Below are positions 1 to 10,857 of a DNA stretch of 64,000 nt, one piece after another. Below the pieces are notes generated by a model, which saw nothing but the letters and a program-made list of their open reading frames with translations, was not told the origin of the DNA and made no database searches. This stretch comes from Pachyseris speciosa (lineage: Eukaryota > Cnidaria > Anthozoa > Scleractinia > Pachyseridae): positions 1,253,501-1,317,500 of the forward strand of contig JAEMWC010000051.1 in assembly GCA_016490735.1 (NCBI GenBank), read 5' to 3'. The position numbers and the translations under genes are program-made. The first letter of the stretch is position 1. The number at the start of each line of letters is the position of its first letter.

Positions 1-151
1 GTTTAAACTTCTTAACTAATTTTGATACAGTGCAACGATACACTGCGATTCCTTCACTTCCTCTGAGTTCTCGGACGATTTTTGCAAAACTTAGACCTTG
101 TCTGTGCAAGGCAAGGATTCTTTGCTTGACGTAAAGTGATGTTCGAGGCAT
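1..151 (-). CDS. Helix-turn-helix protein, probably transposase-derived (N-terminal part, runs off window)
   Basis: Reading leftwards from an ATG at 151, 50 codons are open to the window edge. The peptide begins MPRTSLYVKQRILALHRQG and continues with a second helix pair containing IVREL and TVSKLVKKF. This spacing of basic and hydrophobic residues resembles the N-terminal HTH DNA-binding domain of Tc1/mariner-like transposases and their domesticated relatives; that assignment is inference from pattern. The catalytic part would lie outside the window. The start is about 340 bp from the ATG of the plus-strand BEN gene, so the two are divergent and could share a control region or belong to one mobile unit. 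Confidence 0.5.
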   Translation of the reverse strand, partial: MPRTSLYVKQRILALHRQGLSFAKIVRELRGSEGIAVYRCTVSKLVKKFK

Positions 152-390
152 AACTTTAAATTTAATAATTTAACATGTTGGAAAGGGATGCAAGCAACAT
201 AGAAATACACAGATTTATGCCGCTCTGTACTGGTTTTGTTTAGCCAATCTTACTCGCGAGGAAACAAGGGAATTTTGTTCGTTGATTGGGTAAGCTCTAA
301 TAATTTACATGATAAACACTAAACTATCACAGCTTATCTTTGATTGGTTTAATGCTGTGTGATTTCGATCCTTATTAATTATGCAGTACC

Positions 391-400
391 TATAAAAAGG
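391..400 (+). promoter_or_regulatory. Candidate TATA box for the BEN-domain gene
   Basis: TATAAAAAGG lies about 100 bp upstream of the ATG at 495, a suitable distance for a short 5' leader. It sits in the divergent spacer between the HTH and BEN genes. Only the motif is visible; no transcription start is proven. Confidence 0.45.
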
Positions 401-1534
401 ATAAATTTTCCCACTCAGCTACAATTGTTTCAATTATCTCTGCTACTTTCATGGTAACAATTCAAGAGCAGAACACTTTCAGTTCTAAGCCAGTATGTCA
501 CTGAGAAATTTGCTGAAGGTACCAAACAATGGCCTGTTCTACGTTGAAGTTGACAACTCTACGAGTGTGTTAGCCACAAAGAAAATCATCAAGGTTATTA
601 GTGGGGACAACAAAAGCAAAGGTAGCAGAGTCCTTATACAGTATGGGAAGGAGGAACTGGAGGCCATCATTTTAGGTGTTTCAGGTAAGAAAGCACATTA
701 GCAACAATTACAATTTCATTTAGCTGGTGTTTCAATTGAGTTTTAACTAGATCAAACAGTCTTAATTACATTACATTTTCTTTACAGATGATCCAACCGA
801 GCTTTACTGTCGAGATGCAGAATCCACCCATCAACCATTGACTCGGTCTGACAACTTCAACAAGGAAAACGAACCTCCATCGGCGTCAGGGACAGGATAA
901 AAGTGAAAACAAGCAGACAAGGGAAGAGGGACAGAAGTCGCGAAAAAACAGTCGAAGAAAAAAGAGAAGAAGCGTCAGTTATCCTAAGGCATCCCGACCC
1001 TACATGTAGTTTACCGGTGAGTAAAAAAGTCTTTCTAAATGTTTATCTGGCGCGTGCTCAACTACTCAGTGTTAATATATTAATTACTGACGACAGTTAC
1101 ATAATTGATTCATTACGACCGTTCACGTACATGTAGTATTGGCGCGTGCGGAGTTCACAACTACATGTATTTCAAAGAGAATTGGTATTTGAAACTTAAC
1201 ATTTGTTTGTTTGAAAACACACAACTACAAAAAGCACGCATGTGCACTTTGTGGAAGAAGTTTTTTTAATGTCTGTTCAGAATCAGTTTTCTTGACAAAC
1301 TAATTATGATGCGATGGATTTTCTGCTAATTACATGATCACTTTGAATTTGCTTGTTTGTCGCTCAGATTTTTTTAATGTTACAGCGGAATCAGTTTTCT
1401 TGACAAACTAATTATGCATGGGCGTGTCGGAAGGATAATTGTTTGATTGCTTATGGCGCATTGTCAGACAGCCGCGATGTTAACATTTTTTTTAACAAAC
1501 AAACTAAAGTGTTATGTTTTCTTTCTTACTTTAG

Positions 1535-1615
1535 CCCAATGAAGTTACCAACTGTAATCAAGGAAATGAAGAATGCAGTGTGCCAATAACTGATTCCGCT
1601 GATCATCAAGAGTCA
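1535..1615 (+). repeat. Triplicated exon, copy 1
   Basis: An 81-bp exon of 27 codons in phase 0-0, beginning PNEVTNCNQGN and ending in DSADHQES. It is preceded by a TTTCTTACTTTAG acceptor and followed by a GTAAGTTTACC donor that recurs in all three copies. The flanking intron sequence is duplicated too, so the unit is exon plus intron. Confidence 0.85.
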
Positions 1616-2023
1616 GTAAGTTTACCATATTTTTAAGCACGTATGTGCATTTTGACAAACCAATTATGCGTCAGCGTGTCAGAAGGATAATTGTTTGATT
1701 GTGGCACGCTATAAAACCCACAACGTTCTCTGATGATTTTTTTTTAGTTCATTAAACAAACAGACTAAAGTGAGTGTCTTTGATAAGTGTGTTTGAAACT
1801 TAACATTTGCTTGTTTGAAAACAAACAACTAAAAAAAGCACGCAAGTTGACTTTGCGCACGCAAGGACGTTTTTGTACTGAATTGGTTTTCTTGACAAAA
1901 TAATTATGCTTAGGCGTGTCAGAAGGATAATTGTTTGATTGTTTTTGGCGCGCTATAAAAGTCACGATGTTAATATTAACAAGCAAACTAAAGACAGTGT
2001 TTCGTTTTTTTTTCTTACTTTAG

Positions 2024-2104
2024 AACAATGAAGTAAGCAGTTGTAATCAAGGAAATAAAGAACGCAGTGTGCCAATAACAGATTCTGCTGATCATCGAGA
2101 GTCG
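2024..2104 (+). repeat. Triplicated exon, copy 2
   Basis: 81 bp, phase 0-0, beginning NNEVSSCNQGN and ending DSADHRES. The splice sites and about 300 bp of preceding intron match copies 1 and 3. The frame is open. Confidence 0.85.
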
Positions 2105-2365
2105 GTAAGTTTACCATATTTTTTTAGCAGGAATGTCTTTGATAAGTGTGTTTGAAACTTAAGATTTGCTTGTTTGAAAAGAAAAAACTACAAAAAGCAA
2201 ACGGAATCGGTTTTCTTGACAAACTAATTATGCGTAGGCGTGTCGGAAGGATAATAATTATTGTTTGATTGTTTTTAGCGCGATAAAAGTCGCAATGTTA
2301 ATATCAATTATTTTTTAGTTTATTAAACAAACAGACTACAGTGTTTCATTTTTTTCTTACTTTAG

Positions 2366-2446
2366 ACCAATTTAGTAACCAGCTGTAATCAAGGAAATAA
2401 AGAACTCCGTGTGCCCATAACCGATTCTGCTGATCATCAAGAGTGG
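2366..2446 (+). repeat. Triplicated exon, copy 3
   Basis: 81 bp, phase 0-0, beginning TNLVTSCNQGN and ending DSADHQEW. It is more diverged than copies 1 and 2 but still open with both splice sites kept. The next exon starts at 2553 in the same phase. Confidence 0.85.
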
Positions 2447-3281
2447 GTAAGTTTACCATATTTTTAAACGCACATGTGCATTTTGCGCTAGTCTGTGAAA
2501 AAAAGCTGAGATGTTAACATGTTCTGACTTTGGTTTGTTTTTCTTTTTCCAGCCTAATGACCAGTTGGGAGAGCCTCACAGCCTCCTCGACTTTAGTACA
2601 TCCTGGGGACTCTTGGATGATCAGCCATCCAGTAGCAATGTAGAAACTGCAAACCTTCTTGGATCAGTGATCCGAGATTTGGAACGACCATCATGGTGTG
2701 AAACGTCAACTCCTGAACAGTACAGGCACGTGAAGGATTCGCACACATTCAGAGACAGATTGACGAGCTCTCCTGTAAGCACGATGTCCTTTCAACCAAA
2801 CTTGACCATGTATTGGTACTACTGACTAAAATCACCCAGATGTCTCTGGTGCTACACCATCAGCACTCATCAAACTCGGTTCAGCAATCCCAAATTACAC
2901 AGATGCCTCCTGCACCACACCCTCAGCATTCATCAACCCCGATTTGAACAGCAACCCCAGATCGCACAGATGCCACCTGCACTACCATGTCAGACTACCC
3001 TACCATCTAACCCACCATCAACCGCCTCTTTGATCGGACAACCAGTTTGTTCCAGGCCATCGTTGTTCGATGAATCATCAGGGAGCAATAATCAGCCACC
3101 ATACTGTCGTGTGCCTGCAGAAGAGCTTTTCCAGCTAAAAAACAGGGCCAGATCAAGAGCAAACTTTGCTGTCCTACTTCTCAAACAGTTCTTCAACCCG
3201 AGTGAACTGGAATGGAGGAACATTGCGGGCATCAAAATCAGCAAGCGAAGATTTATCTGCTTGGTGCAGTAAATGATTTTT

Positions 3282-3614
3282 AGTTTTTTGTAAGTTTTAA
3301 GATTGTAGTTTTTTATCAGACAAGTAAATGTGCTTACTCTTAATTTAAGCTTCTTGTTGTTTATTAACTTTACATAGATAATAAATCATCTCGGGTAGGG
3401 TAGATTTTGGTCATGTGCTAGGCAACAAAATCTGTGAAGAGATCGGGTTTCATTTTCTCTCAAAAACAAAGATAAGAATAAAAAAGTTCACTCATCAAAT
3501 ACAATTTCGTTTCTTTGTAAACGTGCACAGTAAAAGATATTTAGTTTTTTGTACGTTTAAAGACTGTAGTTTTTATCAGACAAGTAATTGTCCTTACCTT
3601 TAATTTAAGCTTCT
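3282..3614 (+). repeat. Direct repeat downstream of the BEN gene
   Basis: About 75 bp at 3282-3353 recurs at 3541-3614 with a few changes. Both begin TTAGTTTTTTGTA and end CTTAATTTAAGCTTCT or a close variant. It looks like a local duplication of 3' untranslated sequence of the BEN gene. Confidence 0.7.
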
Positions 3615-3782
3615 ATAATAAATAATTTCGTTCATCAACAAATAGCTTGTTTGATTTGTTCCCCGGGGAGGGCAGGTTTTGAGTCTGCAGAACGATTTTT
3701 GGGTATTATTGAACTGAAATATCGACATTAAGTTGTTCATTTGGTTGCTTTTTACCTGCTGTGCATGATTTGTTGGTTGGGG

Positions 3783-3940
3783 TGGCTAAAACCATCAAAC
3801 ATTTGTTCGTAACACGAAACGTTGGATGAAAATATCAAACAATGGAAACCATTTAAATGCTGAGAGAGGTGGTTGCCAAAACGGTCAAATATGCTCGTCC
3901 AACACAATGTTGGATGGATAAAATGTTTGATCATTTAGCC
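3783..3940. mobile_element. Short inverted-repeat element (MITE-like)
   Basis: The ends are imperfect inverted repeats: GGCTAAAACCATCAAACATTT at the left and AAATGTTTGATCATTTAGCC at the right. The interior holds GTTGGATGAAAAT-type sequence that recurs in variant form at 37205-37292. It is too short to code. The family is not identified. Confidence 0.55.
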
Positions 3941-4219
3941 GGGGCTTAACTTTAGAAGTAAAGCTGTATTCTGAACTTAGAAGAAATTTTCCTGCTATCG
4001 CTAAAATGTATTAGATTATTGTTCTGAATATCAAGAACCACGTCTAGACGATGTTCGCGCCGCTAATATTTCCAATGTATTTACATTGTATCTCTTATCT
4101 GTGAATTCTCACGCTTATGTAATTAAAATACTGAAGGTCGCCTGTTTTAGTAGAGCAAAATATTGCAACCTATCATTCATTATTCATACCTTTGTAAAAC
4201 AGTGGGTTAGCTTAAAACT

Positions 4220-4351
4220 TTAATACAAAAACGACAGAACCCCAACAAGGCAGTCTGCAAATACCGTAATACGTTAGTGTTCTTGTTAATACAAAAACGA
4301 CAGAACCCCAACAAGGCAGTCTGCAAATACTGTAATATGTTAGTGTTTTGT
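4220..4351. repeat. Two tandem copies of a ~66-bp unit
   Basis: AATACAAAAACGACAGAACC and the 45 bp that follow occur twice in a row (about 4220-4285 and 4287-4351). Downstream, 4385-4545 is rich in short TACACGCA and GCGTGGACA repeats, and 4680-4760 repeats GGGGGCTTATTAGAGAG. No gene is visible in 4000-4890. Confidence 0.65.
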
Positions 4352-4895
4352 TCTTGGTACACGCTGTAAAATGAGTTCCAGTAGAACGGCTGCGTGTTGT
4401 TTTACACGCAATCACTGCGTGTAAAATTACACGCATTAAGAGCATTTGCGTGGACACTGCGTGGACATTGCGTGGACACTGCACGTAAAGTGACTGTAAG
4501 GTCCATGTAAACTGTGTGTACTCCATGCACATTACACGCAATGATGTAATGCGGCAATCCCTCCGGCCGGTACTGTATGTGTTTGAATGAATATTTAGTT
4601 AAAAACAAACCAACTGGGCAGCATGAAGAGGATTTTGTGAGAGGGAATAGGAGGGACCAACTACAAAATCTCATGTCCCAAAGGAGGGGCTTATTAGAGA
4701 GGGGGGGCTTATTACAACATTCGACTTCCAAATGGGGGCTTATTAGAGAGGGGGGCTTAATAGAGCTTTTATGGTAGTTGCATGGTGCACAGAACATACA
4801 GGTGTATGCATACTAACAATAAGAGGCACCATCCTTAATATATGTTCAATGAGGAAAAATTCACTTCACTGTTAAATGTAATATATACTTTTTAC

Positions 4896-7800
4896 CTTAA
4901 AATCTGCTGGAGGTAACCTTTTCTGCTTGGGAGGTTTCACCTCTTTTTCTTTCTCTTTTTCTACAGGCTTGTCTTTTGGCTTCTTGCTTATAACTGGCAC
5001 AGTACCTGTGTCTAAAAAATATTCCTTAAACATTAAACAATATCACCCACAATGTCCAGTAAAGAGATATGCAAGCCAAGTACATGTTTTTTGAAAGACA
5101 GCAAAAAGAATACCTGCAACTTCTCTTACACAAAAATATGCACTATTACAAGAGCAACTGACTGATTCAGCAATTTGTATGTAAGACGACAGTTTTATCC
5201 CAGTTCTCAAGTATGAGGAGTCAATATTATTCAAAATTAAAGACTTTAGTCGAGTCTACTGCCGTTGCGTTCAATGTTAAGAGAACGCATCCTAATCTTG
5301 GGTCCCTGTGATACTAAGTGATGAGATTTTTTGTTGTTCGTGTACCATTTCTGTGCCACCTTGAATTACGTCATAATGTCATGGGTTCAGCCTCGCTCTG
5401 TTTATTCATGCATGGTCTCGTGAAGTTTGACATTTGACTCAATAGGTGAACTTAACTAATTTGGGTTGACCTAAACTGTAAAGTATGGCTAATGTTAAGT
5501 ACTGCATTTGACACAGATTTTGCAGACCAAAAATAATAATATTGTTTAAACTGGTTTTCAAGTGAAATGAACTACGGTAAGCAGCAGTGGTTTCAATAAG
5601 CACTGACGTCCAACGAAAAGTGTCAGCTACTACGATCAGAGACGTCGGCTACTTTTTCCCTAAACTGAAGTAATTAAAGAACGATTCTTTATTTTTCTTC
5701 AATACCGTCGCCTACTCTACTCCAACTTGCTGCCTACTTCAAATTTTATTGAAACCCCTGAAGCAGCCAGACTCTGTGGCACCAGCATGTGACGAGTAAC
5801 ATTATCATAAAAAACTTCCCATAATCAAGTACTGTTTGTATTGTACAACATAGAGCAAAGTCAACCAACGTTGATGTTGTTAACATAATTTTCCCTAGCT
5901 TTTGAAGGAAAAAGTATATTGTAGAATATGTGCTTTTGTGACATAAAATGCTGAACACATCTTGTATCGAGAATGCTGGCTTAGTCTGAAGATTTCAACA
6001 AAGTAATTTGCAGCAAATAAGAATCAAATGCTTATTTACACTTTATTAATGTTTTCTCATCGCAAGATCTGAAATATTACTGAATTACAGCTAAATACCA
6101 GCCGACATGGAAGCGCCAATCACAACCCTGTCACGTCATATTACAAACCTGTAATCAATTTCGGTACTATCACATCAGACTACTGTTCACAGCAATGGAT
6201 ACTCGAATGCATTCCTGATCTACGTTTACTACTAGTAAGAATAACTAAGAAAAATATTTTCGATTATTCAAATGCAATAAGAGAGACTAACATCATACAA
6301 ACAGATGGCATACAGACAGCATCCCAAATGCAAGACTTATTCCATACAAACACAATATAAATGGAGAAAAGGGAAGACAAGGCTAACACCTTACTTACCC
6401 ACTAACATAGATAGATGATTCAACAGAACTTTTTTAGATCAAACATATGCACCAAACATAGCAAATTCTTTACATGTCTCCTATGATGCATAGTGAAAAT
6501 CACTTTGAATATAAATGAATTTTATCTACAGGGCTGAAAATAACGGCTGCATGTTGGCTGGTCAAGAGATGACTGGCCAAATAAATTTTAGCTCGGTCAT
6601 ACCTTGTTTCTCGCCAGACAAATATAAAATCAAAACTGAATTTTTTGCCTAATTAATTATTAGCCCACGCCGACTGAGCTATAACCAAAACCTGTTTTAA
6701 TATAATACTGATGTGAACTTTCAGTGCTGTGCAATTGAATGAGAGAATTGATAGAGCAATAGTACTTACCTCGGAAAAGCGGCCAAAAATGGATGCGTGT
6801 CAATGTTGTCAGTGAAAAGCAATTTATTTTCGTGGTACAAACAGGTATATTGTGGAATACTACCATTTTCGAGCACAAAATATGTCAGTTTGTCTACTAG
6901 ACAAATGGTCATGTTTGTCACATGAACCAATTAACACACAAAAAACCACAATTCAATGACGTCACTTTTTTGAAGGCGGGTTTTTCATGCATCTGGGAAA
7001 ATGACTAATATGTTCTCGCTTCTTTCCAAACGTACTTTGTGGAAAGATTTCCAAACGTACGAATTTTGTGGTAATATAAAACTGCAACAAACATTGAGGT
7101 GGAGCTGTCGAACTTGTCATGTTCATGGTCTAAATGTTAATTGGTTCATGTGACAAACATGACCTTGTGTTTAGACAAACTGTCATGTTTTGTGCTTGGA
7201 CAAATGCAAAAGAAAGTTAGTCATGCACTGTAGCTCGAAAATGGTAGTAAGTTGGTGTCCAAGCCCTTGACTAAGTAGATTCCCATGGCATTCTATTTTT
7301 AAATAAAGCGACAGATAAATTCCACCGGAGAGAAGGTGCTGTCATTCATTTTACTAACAAAAGTTTCAGGAAACAGTAAAACATGATCGACACTCTACCT
7401 GACTTTGTGCCTGCCCAGATATTCTGTTTTCTCTCAGATGCTGAGAGAATTTGCATTCTGACACTGGTTTGCAAAAAATGGTACGGTTGACTTTGACTTT
7501 CAAAGAAGGATAACAACTGATATTCTAGGAAAATACATCTACCCAGGAACAACAAAAATCCTTTTGAGCGAGTACCATTACTTGGACTGGAGGGATCTAT
7601 GTCACATTTTAAGCAGATACAGGAAGCTTGAAGTATTAATTCTGGCCTAGATTGGATACTGCAAGAAACAAACCATCCCCACAAGGTTTACAGAGGTCCT
7701 GAACATCGGGTGCCTTCTTTTTCTGCAGTTGAGCCACTGTAAAGTTACCATGTTTTTGCTTTTGATTTATATCAGTATTACCAAATGGTGCATTTCCGTT

Positions 7801-9194
7801 GATCAACATGCATGAATAATATTTTATGTAAGTTGTTTCATGCCATTTTGAAGTCGAATATTTGCAAAAGACGCAAAAGTTAGTGTTAAGTTTCTCATTT
7901 TATAGTCCGTAGCAGTGTAAACAATTTGTGTTAATGTTATGCTGTAGATTTGAAGGTGAACAATTAGTTTGTAGTTCCTTTCGAGTATAGCTTTTAATTC
8001 TTTGGTTTTGAGGTATTCTGAGGCTGGAAGTAATGCTGGTGCATGTTATGAGCTGCGAATCTTGTAAACAAGGATCAAACAACGGTTCTATTTTAATTTC
8101 AGGTTTAAGTTAGACTATATGGATTTAGGCGAGATGAATGTTACTTTAACTCATAGCAAACAACAGATGAGCATGGAAACTTTTGGGGTGAACTTTGCTC
8201 ATCATTTTCTACCAGTTACTTGAGCAGGAAAAGCAAATTTTTAACTTCATTAAGTGTCGAGTAAGCGGGAAAATCACCGGCTGCCAGCACATTTTGACTG
8301 GGCTATTGACCAATGGCAGAGCGGCAAATTGAGCACCAGAAGTTGCATGTAGTCTTTTCTGCAGTCTTTTCTCATTCGACATTGCATTGTCTTTGCTAAA
8401 TCTGCCTACTATCATAACAGATGACTCTCCCATCTCTAAGAAGCAACTGAAAGTGGAGACTTAATTGTGTTAAATCTCGTTTATAGGCTATTCATTTAAG
8501 ATTTTTAAGTCCTCTGTGTTGCTACATGTTGACACTGAAAAGTGAGGTAAAGGGCAGTAAAGCTTTTATCCTGGAACTGACAATAAAACTGTAACATCCT
8601 ACCTAGCCTGCTTCGGAGGTTCTCCAGATAATCACTTTCAAATAACCGCCTCTCTTCCCAGATTTTTATAACCCTTTGAACACTTCCTTTGATGGTTTTG
8701 TCACTGAAACAAAGGATGAAAGAAAAATTGGGATACAGAGCAAAAGTACAGCACGGAATTAAAACCACGCGACACGAAAAAGACACGAACCTCAGAAGTA
8801 ACATGGCCTCTCGAAGAATCTTCGTAAAAGCGTTGGAGAATTCCTTTCCTTTCTTTCGGCTATTCTGTAAAACATCGTTGGCCAAATAAAACAGAACCAG
8901 ACGTCTATCCGCCTTAGAAGCTAAAATGAAAGTTACATCCAATTAGCACAAGCGAAGAAAGCCATTGAAAACGGCTGAATTTTCAAACTAAATTACCCGT
9001 GAAATAATCGTTGGTTTAGTGGAAGTAAAGATGAATGAGCTACCTTTCTTTAGCTGCTCCAACCACACAGCTACCATATCTTCTGCGTGCTTTTTATGAT
9101 GAATCATCCACAGTGACACTGTTTGCACACTGTCTTGTGTAGACGACATATTCTGCAGCTTGCGTTCATACGCTTTCTGGTTGAGGAGCGCCAT
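4896..9194 (-). CDS. RPRD-type CID protein (RNA polymerase II CTD-interacting), 3' part not found
   Basis: Coding exons on the minus strand: 9194-9044 (phase 1 end), 8920-8791, 8703-8603, and a later exon 5011-4896. The first three splice cleanly and give residues 1-127, which form a CID domain: KAYERKLQNMSSTQDSVQT, then SLWMIHHKKH, LVLFYLANDVLQNSRKKGKE and VIKIWEERRLFE. These are hallmarks of the RPRD1/RPRD2 family, nuclear proteins that bind the phosphorylated RNA polymerase II tail and help its dephosphorylation and termination. The exon at 5011-4896 is lysine/glutamate/proline rich (KPVEKEKEKEVKPPKQKR) with AG and GT borders; its phase (needs one preceding base) matches the end of exon 3, but intervening exons may exist. 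The interval 8600-5012 is mostly intron with the F-box remnant. Whether the gene is closer to RPRD1 or RPRD2 is undecided. Confidence 0.8.
5015..7340. other. RPRD intron without recognised genes
   Basis: AT-rich intronic sequence. 5570-5760 carries a sequence related in inverted orientation to 17139-17316 (GAAACCCCTGA near its end). 6880-7210 contains repeated phrases about CATGTTTGTCACATGAACCA in both orientations, a possible small palindromic element. No coding exon could be supported here. Confidence 0.4.
7383..8223 (+). pseudogene. F-box (FBXL-like) gene remnant nested in an RPRD intron
   Basis: An ATG at 7383 opens 35 codons beginning MIDTLPDFVPAQIFCFLSDA and ending with VCKKWYG and a stop at 7488. 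This is a recognisable F-box: a short helix, a proline, then a C-x-x-W. The next stretch continues in another frame with FDFQRRITTDILGKY and LEVLILA, then a TAG at 7648, then LQLSHCKVT, like leucine-rich repeats of FBXL proteins. A second piece at 8103-8223 follows a TTTCAG acceptor and is open for 39 codons to a TGA. F-box proteins are substrate adaptors for SCF ubiquitin ligases. With one frameshift, one in-frame stop and no matching donor phase it is most likely a pseudogene. Confidence 0.55.
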
Positions 9195-9320
9195 GTTGGC
9201 CTCCTGCTCACAGCTGCCCTTTTGCGCATGAACTCAAAAGAAGTCCGCTGAGACGAGCCGTACGTCACCTCTCACTCATTTTCCGGCAACTCACATTCAT
9301 GCACAGAGGTGTTTACCATT

Positions 9321-9622
9321 TGTCAGAAAAATCCGGATGGAATGACCGTTGAATAATGGTAAGCGATTTTCCGAATTTATCGACCAACAGAATGAGATTG
9401 ACGCTTACCATTTACTAGCTTTTACTGCAAGGCGGTCCGTCATGCGCACTCACCCGATCTGGCGCAAAGGACCTGGAAACGGAACGTAAGCAAATTTCCG
9501 AAATTCCGTTCCGAACGGAAAAAGAGGCTACCTCTGGAGGTTGCCCACAAATTTCCGAAAATATTTCCGGAAAATGACCTTACCATTTGACTTCAAACCG
9601 AAATTTCCGGATTTTTCTGACA
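9321..9622. mobile_element. MITE with perfect 16-bp terminal inverted repeats
   Basis: The left end TGTCAGAAAAATCCGG and right end CCGGATTTTTCTGACA are perfect inverted repeats about 300 bp apart. The inside has many TTTCCG/CGGAAA motifs and no ORF. It lies just upstream of the RPRD start codon, so it may affect that promoter. No clear target duplication was found. Confidence 0.75.
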
Positions 9623-9798
9623 CATGCTAGGAGTCCATCACCACCCCAGTACACTCACCCGGACTATCGTACTTCACTTAGTTATGATTGACTTAGTTGT
9701 CCATACTGTTTAGCGGGGGATGAAACCAATGCTTATGCATTTTTCTTTTTTGGGGTGGGGGTGCAGGGAAAAATGGGGAAGAGGGGACAAAGTGTATT

Positions 9799-10540
9799 AT
9801 GAGAGATGTGGAAATGGCGAATAAGAGCAAATCTCTTAAAATTGCCTCGGATTTATCCCCGTGGGGATACTCCCAGAAAAATTGGGTGGGGGTGTGCGGC
9901 CCGCTTCCTGAAACCCTTACCCTATTTCAGACCAAAATCTGCGATTTTCCCTACCCTATTTCAGACCTGACCAAAAATTCGATACCCTATTTCAGGCCTA
10001 TTTCACGTACACGGTTGGCGTAAGCGTAATTAAAAGACAAAAAAAAAGGACTTTTGTTGATGGTCTTATCGCCTAAAAATGAAAAAGTAGCTTCTTCTAA
10101 AAAACATACCCAGTTCAAGACTAGAGTGCACAAACCATACCCTATTTCAGACCAAAATTGTCAAAATCGATAGCCTATTTCAGACAAAAACGGCTAAAAA
10201 CCCATACCCTTTGGGGCCGCACATACCTATATAGCCAATATAAGGGAGTACCCCCCACCAGGGATTTATCATGGAGCGAGCACGTTAATGCGACAGTCAA
10301 CAAAGCCAACAAAATACTCGGCTTAATTTACTGGGCTTAATTGCTGGGCCCCTCGAATCCTGAGGCTTTCTCAACGTTGTATAAATCCCTTGTGAGCCCT
10401 GTGATTGAATATGCTGCCCCGGTCTGGAATCCGCATTTATCCAAGGATATATCAATGTTAGAAACGTTCAAAGAAGAGCCTCCCGTCTCGCCCTTGCCCA
10501 AAAACGCAGAGAGATGGCCTATGAAGGTCGCTTAAATAAA
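9799..10540 (+). mobile_element. LINE reverse-transcriptase C-terminal remnant, split by a MITE
   Basis: Coding fragments on either side of the MITE at 9858-10262 fit together: the left one ends SLKIASDLS and the right one begins DLSWSEHVNATVNKANKILG. This is the usual stretch after the RT palm in CR1/Jockey-type LINEs. It continues after one stop with PEAFSTLYKSLVSPVIEYAA and then decays. It is a dead fragment between the RPRD and GALT genes. Confidence 0.7.
9858..10262. mobile_element. hAT-like MITE, copy 1 (8-bp target duplication GATTTATC)
   Basis: The 405-bp element is bounded by GATTTATC at 9850-9857 and 10263-10270. The ends CCCGTGGGGATACTCCC and GGGAGTACCCCCCACC are imperfect inverted repeats. 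The inside repeats ACCCTATTTCAGACCAAAA-type phrases and has no transposase. An 8-bp target duplication is typical of hAT elements. Copy 2 is at 13686-14094; a diverged copy is at 37759-38136. Confidence 0.85.
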
Positions 10541-10857
10541 TTATAGTGGCCTACATTAGAAGAGGGTCTGGATGGGGTTAACTGACAACTGACAAATAGC
10601 CGAAAATTTAACTGACAACTGACATTTAAAGTCGGTTTTACTGACAACTGACAAAGGCTTTTGGCATTGATATTGGTTTGAAATTCATTGTTGATAGCCT
10701 TTTTTGGTTAAAAAATATTGCGTTTACCTTTTTTTCTTTTAGCATTCATACCTTTAGGATCGTGTTTATGTCGGAACCATCACGCTGAGTTTCTAATAAG
10801 TCTGTTAAAAATTAACCATGTAAAATTTGAGACGCTGCGTTTGACCCTAAGATAAAC

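Larger units (their letters stand above)
495..3270 (+). pseudogene. BEN-domain protein gene, frameshifted, with a triplicated internal exon
   Basis: Exon 1 (495-684, phase 1 end) and exon 2 (788-1016) have good splice sites. Three near-identical 81-bp exons (1535-1615, 2024-2104, 2366-2446) and a larger exon from 2553 follow, all joined in phase 0. The C-terminal part at about 3115-3270 reads PAEELFQLKNRARSRANFAV followed by a hydrophobic helix and a W-x-N-I-x-G turn, which fits a BEN domain (DNA or protein binding, usually transcription or chromatin). Upstream of it a short coiled coil can be read near 2750-2850, but in another frame. At least three frame changes are needed: 852-897, about 2735-2745, and about 2940; a fourth may lie after 3230. 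It is therefore a decaying gene, or an active gene with assembly indels. A clean TATA box and intact splice sites argue against a retrocopy. Residue identity to other BEN proteins could not be measured. Confidence 0.65.

Noticed and set aside
4402..4797. 131-codon minus-strand ORF
   Set aside because: It overlaps tandem and low-complexity repeats and has no domain or splice support.
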